From JBBIJH01 sp037446075 (lineage in GTDB: Bacteria; Bacteroidota; Ignavibacteria; UBA10030; JAHEZR01), in contig JBBIJH010000079.1 of NCBI GenBank assembly GCA_037446075.1, positions 1 to 11,363 of the forward strand: a DNA stretch of 11,363 nucleotides, given 5' to 3'. Positions 1-6,090 of the stretch are shown piece after piece. The notes beneath the pieces were generated by a model. It was given only the letters and a program-made list of their open reading frames with translations, made no database searches and had not been told where the DNA came from. Both the position numbers and the translations under genes were made by a program. The number at the start of each line of letters is the position of its first letter. The first letter of the stretch is position 1.

Positions 1-364
1 TATAGACTCCGATGATTCTCCAGTCCGTGAAGATGTTCGGACCGTACTGCTGTGCTACCACAACGAACTCGAACCTACCGGGTTCAGAGAAAATCCGGTA
101 ATCCTGCACTTCGACATTGCGAGCCAGCGCGGTATCGAAGAGGGCTTCGCCACTCAAGACATCCCCGGCGATGTTTGACGGAGGATAATGCTTGAAAGCG
201 ACAACTGCCAAAAGCTTGATACTGTCAGCCGGCGGCCAAGTCCCCTCGTATGCGATTCGCCCCCCAAAGCCGGGCTTAACAGGTGGCGGGGGCGCAAGCC
301 CATGGTCACACGCGGTCAGTAAACAGAGGACAAGAATTGAGAAGTGGACGCTTCGAAAGACCAT
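1..364 (-). CDS. Putative lipoprotein, 3' end outside window
   Basis: This reading frame has no stop before the left window edge; 121 residues are visible. The N-terminus is a lipoprotein signal peptide: Arg4, a hydrophobic stretch (residues 8-16) and a lipobox LLTAC, with Cys19 as the likely lipidated residue. Processing would be by Lgt and LspA. A Pro-rich linker (PPPP, residues 25-28) follows, then a beta-rich region containing WPPADS, VVAFKHYPPS, VVVAQQYG and TDWRIIGVY. That pattern resembles small Ig- or carboxypeptidase-regulatory-like lipoproteins that I recall from FCB-group genomes, but I cannot name a family. The ATG at 364 is fixed by an in-frame TGA six bases upstream of it; the ribosome binding site is poor. 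A possible promoter lies about 45-75 bases upstream, so it may be transcribed separately from the gene at 483-1241. Function is unknown; surface or periplasmic location is inferred from the lipobox. Confidence 0.8.
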   Translation of the reverse strand, partial: MVFRSVHFSILVLCLLTACDHGLAPPPPVKPGFGGRIAYEGTWPPADSIKLLAVVAFKHYPPSNIAGDVLSGEALFDTALARNVEVQDYRIFSEPGRFEFVVVAQQYGPNIFTDWRIIGVY

Positions 365-407
365 AGCTCAGTCGTCGCCGAGCAACGAAATCCTCGCAAC
401 TCCTTAT

Positions 408-438
408 GAAACCTAAGAAAATCTGCATAGAATTGCAA
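408..438 (-). promoter_or_regulatory. Possible promoter of the lipoprotein gene
   Basis: On the minus strand TTGCAA (438-433) is followed after 17 bases by TAGGTTTC (415-408). This can be read as a weak sigma-70 promoter or as the Bacteroidota-type -7 element TAnnTTTG (one mismatch) with an upstream TTG. It lies in the 118-base gap between the LpxQ-like gene and the lipoprotein gene. A TAAGGAG (406-400) just downstream is too far (about 35 bases) from the ATG at 364 to serve as its ribosome binding site. No terminator hairpin was seen in this gap. The call rests on motif match only. Confidence 0.3.
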
Positions 439-482
439 TGAAATTGGGGAAAGCGAAAGTCAAAACTCGGGAGATCTTAGCC

Positions 483-1241
483 TTAGAACGCTGCTGTGAG
501 GCCAAACAGGACGTGGTGTGTCCTGAAGATCGCACTCGCAGTACCTTTGTCGATCGCAGCATCCCGTAGCTTGGTATAGGTGAACTTGTATTCTACCAGG
601 AAGTTCAGGCGCCAGAAGAGATAGCCCTGAAATCCTCCCGCCAGCTGGAATGCGGGACCTTTGATCTCGTATTGCTCTGTGTGGACACTGTCAATCGTGC
701 TTTCCGTGTGAGGGATGATCGGTCCGAGCCCGGTGCGGAAAAGAAGGTGAAGGGGACTGAATGGCACATGTGTGCCTCCAAGAACGCGGAAGCCGGCGAC
801 GAGATTTGTGAAGAGAAAGTTCAGACCATGAGAGACTGAAAATTCCTGAATCAGTTCGCCCAATCGCATGGATTGGTTCGTGGGCATCCCGCCGTGTAGA
901 CCGGATACTACGACGACTTGATTGGGATCGGCGTAGACTTTCGCATGGATAAACTCTTCCTCGATACCAAATGGAACAGAAGGGGAAAAGAAGTAAGCAA
1001 TTCGAAAACCATAGTAGAGAGGAAATTCGAGTGAGCGGCTTGAGTAATGAATTCCGTGAAAGGTCAAGTCGTTTCCTCGGACAGATTGTTTGATGGCGAT
1101 GTCACCCCGCCGCGTGGAGGACTTTCCGAGGTAAGAGGAAATCATCCACTGGGAAATCGTTGCAGGGGGAAAAAAGGTGAAACTTAAAGCGAGAAAGATT
1201 CTCAGGAAGGAACTCGGGAGCAATATCAAGTCGGGTAACAT
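483..1241 (-). CDS. Outer-membrane beta-barrel protein, LpxQ (lipid A oxidase)-like
   Basis: The 252-residue product has a hydrophobic N-terminal export signal (about residues 5-28, ending near PPATIS) and an alternating amphipathic pattern ending in a C-terminal Phe, both typical of outer-membrane barrels. From memory, several blocks match the rhizobial lipid A oxidase LpxQ and its relatives: PLYYGFR (75-80), EEFIHAKVYADP (95-106), HGLNFLFTN (138-146), the GLGPIIPHTE block (171-180), KGPAFQLAGG (194-203) and FLVEYKFTY (214-222). LpxQ oxidises the proximal glucosamine of lipid A to 2-aminogluconate in the outer membrane, using oxygen. Whether this protein is an oxidase or only shares the fold cannot be told here. 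The ATG follows the stop of the upstream small gene by 6 bases with a GAGG ribosome binding site, so it is probably the last gene of that operon. Alternative: generic OmpW/OmpX-like barrel. Confidence 0.6.
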   Translation of the reverse strand: MLPDLILLPSSFLRIFLALSFTFFPPATISQWMISSYLGKSSTRRGDIAIKQSVRGNDLTFHGIHYSSRSLEFPLYYGFRIAYFFSPSVPFGIEEEFIHAKVYADPNQVVVVSGLHGGMPTNQSMRLGELIQEFSVSHGLNFLFTNLVAGFRVLGGTHVPFSPLHLLFRTGLGPIIPHTESTIDSVHTEQYEIKGPAFQLAGGFQGYLFWRLNFLVEYKFTYTKLRDAAIDKGTASAIFRTHHVLFGLTAAF

Positions 1242-1247
1242 CGGACC

Positions 1248-1502
1248 TCAGAGAGGGTTCTCGCTCTCAGGTTTTTCGTCTGGGGATTCCGTGTACTCAA
1301 TCGTCCGAATAAGCTGGGCAAATTTTTCCGGCATCTCTTCGAAGGCATGGCGCCAGCAGAGGTTATGGGCAAGGAACCACCGACCGAGAGTATTCCCGTC
1401 GTCACTTTTCCAGCGATCCCAGTAACTGTCTCCCGGCCGTTGGATCACCCAGCGATATTCTCTGCCACATTTGGTGCATTTGGAGTGTTTGATGTAGGAC
1501 AT
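1248..1502 (-). CDS. Small Cys/His protein, possible zinc-binding, unknown function
   Basis: An 84-residue protein if translation starts at the ATG at 1502; a TTG at 1520 would add six residues and lies 13 bases after a GAGGGGG, so the start is uncertain. The N-terminus carries CTKCGREYRW (Cys9, Cys12), which looks like half of a zinc ribbon, and the middle carries HNLCWRH (His46, Cys49, His52). Together these could form one metal site. The region between is rich in Trp, Arg and Asp, and the C-terminus is acidic (TESPDEKPESE). I do not recognise the family. It sits 19 bases after the dehydrogenase stop and 6 bases before the LpxQ-like start, so it is almost certainly co-transcribed with both. 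No signal peptide or membrane segment is seen, which suggests a cytoplasmic protein. Confidence 0.65.
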   Translation of the reverse strand: MSYIKHSKCTKCGREYRWVIQRPGDSYWDRWKSDDGNTLGRWFLAHNLCWRHAFEEMPEKFAQLIRTIEYTESPDEKPESENPL

Positions 1503-1521
1503 GGAACGATATCGGAGCAAT

Positions 1522-2784
1522 TCACGGATACAACCCCCTCAACTTAGTCGCCTCGGCGACACGACTGATACCGAGCATCGTGGCGGCGATTCGGGTGTTC
1601 ACTTTTCTGTTGCGATGGATACGGTTCACTTCCTTCGCTGCGGTCTTCATCACTTTCTCCAGCCTGTTATAAATGTCTTCCTCATCCCAGAATAAATGCT
1701 GTTCATCCTGTACCCACTCGAAGTAAGAAACCGTAACTCCACCGGCATTGCACAAGATATCCGGAATGATATAGATCCCTTGACTAAAAAGAATCTCATC
1801 TGCCTCGGGAGTCGTTGGGCCGTTAGCCGCTTCAGCAATCAGACGAGCCTTGATTTTCGGAGCGTTCTCCTTGACGATGGAGTTTTCCAGCGCGGCCGGG
1901 ATCAGAATGTCGCACTCAAGGGNNNNNNNNNNNNNNNNNNNNNNNNNNNNNNNNNNNNNNNNNNNNNNNNNNNNNNNNNNNNNNNNNNNNNNNNNNNNNN
2001 NNNNNNNNTCCAGTCCGCGGGAATTATAGATCGCGCCCTTCGAATCACTGACAGCTATGACGTGGTTCTCCGCCATGTGGAGAAGTTTTGCGCTGACAGA
2101 GCCGGCATTCCCGAACCCCTGGACCACTACCCTTTGACCCTTCAGCTTCCACCCTAAACTGTCAAAAATCGATTCGATCGTGTAGAACACGCCGCGCCCC
2201 GTCGCTTCATCGCGCCCCAGCGAACCGCCAAGACTGACGGGCTTGCCCTTTACCACACCAAGAACTGGATAGCCCTTCGTCATGCTATACGTGTCCATCA
2301 TCCACGCCATGACCTGTGGGTTCGTGTACACATCAGGCGCGGGGATGTCGATGTCTGGCCCAATGATTGGAAGGATCCCACTGGTGAATCGGCGCGTCAG
2401 GCGCTCAAGCTCACCCAGGGAGAGGTTCTTCGGGTTGCACGCTACCCCGCCCTTTCCGCCGCCGTATGGGATATTCACGATGGAGGTCTTCCATGTCATC
2501 CACGCTGCAAGCGCCTTAATCTCATCAAGAGTAACATTTGGGTGATAGCGGATTCCACCCTTCGCTGGACCTCGAGCAGTATTGTACTGAACACGATAGC
2601 CTTCGAATCGCTCTATCTTTCCGTTGTCCATCCGAACGGGGAAATTCACGGTCAAGCAGCGCTCCGGGTACTTCAGCATCATGCGCAGGTCGTGGTCAAG
2701 CTCAAGATGGTCTGCGGCGACATCAAAATTCTGGAGTGCGTATTCATACGCGGCTTTTCCGTCCTGCGGGGTTCCATTCGACAT
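1522..2784 (-). CDS. gdhA: Glu/Leu/Phe/Val dehydrogenase (probably glutamate dehydrogenase), with assembly gap
   Basis: The product catalyses reversible NAD(P)-dependent oxidative deamination, most likely of glutamate to 2-oxoglutarate and ammonia. The 420-residue length fits hexameric bacterial enzymes. Visible family blocks are NFPVRMDNG (47-55), GPAKGGIRYHP (72-82, substrate Lys75), TWKT (Lys99), PYGGGKGGV (106-114, catalytic Lys111), PAPDVYTNP (148-156, Asp151), GGSLGRDEATGRG (186-198), the Rossmann loop GFGNAG (223-228) and NAGGVTVSYFEW near the C-terminus. About 30 residues (259-288) fall in the run of N; both flanks are in the same frame and the missing length equals that of relatives, so the gene is probably intact. 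AGAGGAG lies 9 bases before the ATG. Cofactor choice cannot be read from the sequence, and a leucine or phenylalanine dehydrogenase is less likely given the length. It lies between metG and the small Cys/His gene. Confidence 0.93.
   Translation of the reverse strand: MSNGTPQDGKAAYEYALQNFDVAADHLELDHDLRMMLKYPERCLTVNFPVRMDNGKIERFEGYRVQYNTARGPAKGGIRYHPNVTLDEIKALAAWMTWKTSIVNIPYGGGKGGVACNPKNLSLGELERLTRRFTSGILPIIGPDIDIPAPDVYTNPQVMAWMMDTYSMTKGYPVLGVVKGKPVSLGGSLGRDEATGRGVFYTIESIFDSLGWKLKGQRVVVQGFGNAGSVSAKLLHMAENHVIAVSDSKGAIYNSRGLXXXXXXXXXXXXXXXXXXXXXXXXXXXXXXLECDILIPAALENSIVKENAPKIKARLIAEAANGPTTPEADEILFSQGIYIIPDILCNAGGVTVSYFEWVQDEQHLFWDEEDIYNRLEKVMKTAAKEVNRIHRNRKVNTRIAATMLGISRVAEATKLRGLYP
1923..2008. 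other. Assembly gap (86 N)
   Basis: A run of 86 undetermined bases lies inside the dehydrogenase gene, covering the segment between the nucleotide-binding domain's AIYNSRGL and LECDILIPAALENS. The missing segment matches the length found in related enzymes, so the gap size appears realistic. Reading frames on the other strand that cross it are not evidence of genes. Confidence 0.99.
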
Positions 2785-2861
2785 TGGGCAGTTCTCCTCT
2801 GAGAAGTTCTAGAGTATTTTTCCTTTAGTGGAGGGAAGAAGATCACTGAACTACATCCGCC

Positions 2862-4964
2862 TTAACTCACGACACTTCCCGCTTCAAGGTCTCTGTCAAT
2901 CGTCACGAGAGAAAGGCTGCCGTCCTCGTTCTGCGCCGCGAGCAACATCCCGCGAGATTCCTGACCCATGAGTTTGGCAGCTTGAAGGTTGGCGAGCACG
3001 ATGATGGCTTTCCCAATCAACTCGTGAGGTTTGTAGTGCTGCGCAATTCCTGCAACGATGTGTCGCTGCTCAGAGCCGATCTGTACTTCAAGCTTCAGAA
3101 GTTTCTCCGACTTCGGGATTCTCTCACATCTCAGGACTTTGGCAACGCGCAGGTCGAGCTTCCTGAAATCTTCGAGTGTGATTGGAGGTTTCGATGGTTG
3201 GTTTTTTTTCACTTCCTCCTGAGGTTGCATGGCTGTGCCCGATGGTAGTTTTCGTTCAATCACTGTATCATCAATCTTTGTGAACAAGATCGCAGGTTTC
3301 CCGAGTTGATGCCCGACATCGAGCTGCATCTCGCTCGAGGAGTCCCACACATTCGCAGAGGAACCGAGGGAGAAATTCAGCATCTGCCGTATCCTTGATG
3401 CCGTGGAGGGGAGGACCGGCTCGGCGAGGATAGACAGCGCCTGGATCGCATGGAGACAAAGATTGACCGTTGTCTCACACTGGTTCCGATTCTCTTTGAT
3501 CGTCTTCCACGGCTGACTTTTGTCAAAGTAAACGTTTCCGGCTCTCGCCAGCGCGATGATTTCCTGCGTTCCATCTCGGAACCGAAACCGCTCGAAGCAC
3601 TCCTCCCCAATACGCTTCGGGGCACTCTTGATCTCTCGAAGGAATGCCTTGTCCGTGGCAGAGAGAGTATTCCGGGGCGGAACTTTATTCGCGAAGTACC
3701 TCTCGACGAAGGTCAACGTTCGATTCACAAAGTTGCCGAGGACATCGGCAAGCTCATTGTTGTTCCTTGCCTGAAAGTCTTTCCAGTAGAAGTCTGTATC
3801 CCGCTGCTCGGGCAGATTCATTGCCAGAGTGTAGCGGAGCGGGTCTGCAGGGAACTCGGACAAAAACTCCAGTGCATCGATTCCCCATGAGCGGCTCTTT
3901 GAAAATTTCTGTCCCTCGTAGTTCAGGAATTCATTCGCCGGTACGTTGTCCGGCAAAACGTATTTCTTCTCGTTTCCATCGTTCCATGCCATCAGCATGG
4001 CGGGAAACACGATGCAATGAAAGACGATATTGTCCTTCCCCAAGAAGGCGACGTAACGAGTCCTGGAATTCAGCCAGTAATCCTCCCAGCGATGTGGCTC
4101 CCCGACTCGTTGAGCCCAGTCCTTCGATGCCGAGATGTAACCAAGCAAGGCTTCAAACCAGACATAGATCACTTTTCCCTCCCCCCCCAGCACTTCTTGA
4201 GGCACAGGAACACCCCAATGCAAGTCTCTTGTAACAGCGCGATCCTGCAAGCCCTCTTTGAACCAGCTCTGGCAATAGTTCAGGACTGACTCCTTCCACC
4301 CTTGCCGCGAGTGAACATACTCTTCCAGCCTCTTCTGGAAATCTCCGAGAGGAAAATAGAAATGGATCGTCTCTCTTACAACCGGAGTACTACCGCAGAT
4401 TTTGCAGCGTGGGCTGATCAGGTCGACCTGATTCAGCCAAGTCCCGCAATTCTCACACTGGTCGCCGCGGGCGGATTCGGCTCCACAGTTCGGACATTTT
4501 CCTTCGACGTATCGATCAGCGAGGAATTTCTGATCGACTTCACAGTAGAGCTGCTTGTCTTTCTTCTCCTTCAGTATGCCTTTTTTGTAGAAATGAAGAA
4601 AGAATTCCTGCGCCGTTTGATGATGGAGAGGAAGGCTGGTTCGCGAATAAACGTCGAGGCTAAGCCCAAAGCGCTCGAAGGCTGTCTTGTTCAACTGATG
4701 ATAGCGGTCGACGAGCGCCTGAGGCGGGATCCCCTCTTTTTCTGCTTCGATTGTGATCGCGACGCCGTGTTCATCTGACCCGCAGAGAAAAAGGACGTCG
4801 TCGTTTCTCAATCGATGGTAACGAGCGAAAATATCTGCAGGAAGATAAGCACCAGCAAGATGGCCTAGGTGAATAAGGCCGTTCGCATACGGCAGGGCGG
4901 CTGTGATGAGGATGCGTTCACGAACTTTTGCTTTCGATGATCGGCTCTTTTGGACCAAGGGCAA
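2862..4964 (-). CDS. metG: Methionyl-tRNA synthetase with C-terminal tRNA-binding domain
   Basis: This class I synthetase charges tRNA-Met with methionine. Seen are LITAALPYANG (19-29), the HIGH motif as HLGH (32-35), zinc-knuckle cysteines CPNC (157-160), CENC (170-173) and a third pair CKIC (187-190), the KMSKS motif as KFSKS (353-357), VPANEFLN and FQARNNNELADVLGNFVNR of FCB/eukaryote-organelle-like MetRS, and a C-terminal EMAPII/Trbp111-type domain (about residues 594-700; LEDFRKLDLRVAKVL, IVAGIAQHY, NLQAAKLMG). The 700-residue length is normal for the long form. The start is a TTG: it is preceded by TAAGGG at a 6-base spacing and no ATG lies between it and the first conserved block. The gene therefore overlaps the end of holB by 47 bases and is probably translationally coupled. 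The usual WFDAPIGY block reads WFEALLGY here. Confidence 0.97.
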   Translation of the reverse strand: MPLVQKSRSSKAKVRERILITAALPYANGLIHLGHLAGAYLPADIFARYHRLRNDDVLFLCGSDEHGVAITIEAEKEGIPPQALVDRYHQLNKTAFERFGLSLDVYSRTSLPLHHQTAQEFFLHFYKKGILKEKKDKQLYCEVDQKFLADRYVEGKCPNCGAESARGDQCENCGTWLNQVDLISPRCKICGSTPVVRETIHFYFPLGDFQKRLEEYVHSRQGWKESVLNYCQSWFKEGLQDRAVTRDLHWGVPVPQEVLGGEGKVIYVWFEALLGYISASKDWAQRVGEPHRWEDYWLNSRTRYVAFLGKDNIVFHCIVFPAMLMAWNDGNEKKYVLPDNVPANEFLNYEGQKFSKSRSWGIDALEFLSEFPADPLRYTLAMNLPEQRDTDFYWKDFQARNNNELADVLGNFVNRTLTFVERYFANKVPPRNTLSATDKAFLREIKSAPKRIGEECFERFRFRDGTQEIIALARAGNVYFDKSQPWKTIKENRNQCETTVNLCLHAIQALSILAEPVLPSTASRIRQMLNFSLGSSANVWDSSSEMQLDVGHQLGKPAILFTKIDDTVIERKLPSGTAMQPQEEVKKNQPSKPPITLEDFRKLDLRVAKVLRCERIPKSEKLLKLEVQIGSEQRHIVAGIAQHYKPHELIGKAIIVLANLQAAKLMGQESRGMLLAAQNEDGSLSLVTIDRDLEAGSVVS

Positions 4965-6090
4965 TCGAATCCCTTAATTCGTAGGCAAGGTTCCCTAAAA
5001 CTGCTGGAAGATACACATTTCTGCCAACAAGTGCAATTGCTCTCTCGATGTGTTGAACCACCCTCGAATAGTTCGCATTGGGGAAATGCCGAGTAAAACT
5101 CGTGAGTTTCTCCATCTGATCAACGTTCACGATTCCCTCCGCTCTTCCCTCACGGAGTTGGTTTGCATCTCGAAACCAAACCAGCATCAAGGAAAGCCAG
5201 TCTCCTAGTTCGGATCTATCGTACGTGTCAGCCAGTTCCTCGATCTGGGTCATGAGGTCAAGCGGATTCTTCTTCAGAAGGTTTTCGATGAAGTCAACGA
5301 CAGAAGTCCTCTCCCGCGTCAGATCCTGCTCCATTAAATCTAAGGCGCGGGAAAAGCTGCCGTTTGCAATCGTCGCGATAAGCTCAGCCTTATCGTTCTC
5401 AATCCCGTGTCGATCGATCAAGGCGGCACGAATCGTTTCCCTATCTAGTGAATCAAACTTTACGGGCTGGCATCGGGAAAGGATCGTCGGACGAAGCTTT
5501 TCTCTCCTCGTTGTCGTGAGGATCAGGACGGTGCGGGGGGGAGGCTCTTCCAGCGTTTTCAACAATGCGTTCATCGCTTCCTCATTCATGTCGTCGGCAT
5601 CAAGGAGGATGAACACTTTCCATCCTTCACCAAACGAACTTAAAGGAGCGCTCCTCCGTAATTGGCGGATACTGCCGATCCGGATCTCGTTGGCATCCTC
5701 AATCTGGAGTCTGTGGTAGGGATTCTTAGCCTTCGCCTGAAGCTCTTTCTGAATTCTTCGAATCTGTTCTTCGCTCAAGTAATGCGTCGGTGGCTCGTCG
5801 GGGGTTTCACTTTTTCCTCGTGGAAGAGCGAAGATCAGCGAGAGGTTCGGATGCTGCAATGTATCAAATTGCTTACATGACTGGCAGATACCGCACGGTT
5901 CTGGTTTCTGTGTCCGACAATTGAGGGTACGCGCGAACTCGATTGCCATAGCATCCATCCCAGCGCCTTCTGGGCCGTAGAAGAGGTACGCATGGGCAAT
6001 TCTCTCCCGGTCGACCGCTGTGCGGAGTAGCCGCTTCACACGGTTCTGGCCAAGAACGCGGTCCCAGGTCGATTTCCTCTCAGAAGGCAT
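4918..6090 (-). CDS. holB: DNA polymerase III subunit delta-prime (clamp loader)
   Basis: The 390-residue product is the non-ATPase delta-prime arm of the clamp loader that opens the sliding clamp. It has an AAA+ fold: HAYLFYGPEGAGMD (33-46) at the P-loop position, where Met45 replaces the catalytic Lys as is usual for delta-prime; a four-Cys zinc site (Cys58, 66, 69, 72 in EPCGICQSC and upstream); VFILLDADDMNEEAMNALL (159-177); LEEPPP; and the SRC motif (205-207). DnaX is excluded by the missing Lys and by the size. The frame stays open 477 bases further upstream, but that part lies within the bamA-like coding region and has no family resemblance, so the ATG at 6090 before PSERKSTWDRVLGQ is chosen. 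It overlaps the bamA-like stop by 11 bases and metG by 47, implying one polycistronic unit. Confidence 0.93.
   Translation of the reverse strand: MPSERKSTWDRVLGQNRVKRLLRTAVDRERIAHAYLFYGPEGAGMDAMAIEFARTLNCRTQKPEPCGICQSCKQFDTLQHPNLSLIFALPRGKSETPDEPPTHYLSEEQIRRIQKELQAKAKNPYHRLQIEDANEIRIGSIRQLRRSAPLSSFGEGWKVFILLDADDMNEEAMNALLKTLEEPPPRTVLILTTTRREKLRPTILSRCQPVKFDSLDRETIRAALIDRHGIENDKAELIATIANGSFSRALDLMEQDLTRERTSVVDFIENLLKKNPLDLMTQIEELADTYDRSELGDWLSLMLVWFRDANQLREGRAEGIVNVDQMEKLTSFTRHFPNANYSRVVQHIERAIALVGRNVYLPAVLGNLAYELRDSIALGPKEPIIESKSS
4971..4976 (-). promoter_or_regulatory. Ribosome binding site deciding the metG TTG start
   Basis: TAAGGG on the minus strand, six bases before the TTG at 4964 and inside the holB coding region. 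It is the only Shine-Dalgarno-like sequence placed correctly for metG and supports both the TTG start and the 47-base overlap. Confidence 0.6.

Noticed and set aside
192..416. Plus-strand open frame of 74 codons
   Set aside because: It is antisense to the lipoprotein gene, whose lipobox and beta-rich pattern are convincing, and has no ribosome binding site or family likeness.
1696..2157. Plus-strand frame spanning the run of N
   Set aside because: It is open only because N codons cannot be stops; the dehydrogenase motifs on the minus strand continue on both sides.
4181..4188. Run of eight C (and similar runs at about 5525-5531 and 6485-6491) as phase-variation tracts
   Set aside because: Each run encodes conserved Gly or Pro residues in frame within housekeeping genes, where phase variation would be lethal or pointless.
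3450..4234. Long plus-strand open frames antisense to metG
   Set aside because: They mirror strongly conserved MetRS codons, are rich in Ser/Arg/Pro as expected for shadow frames, and match nothing I recognise.
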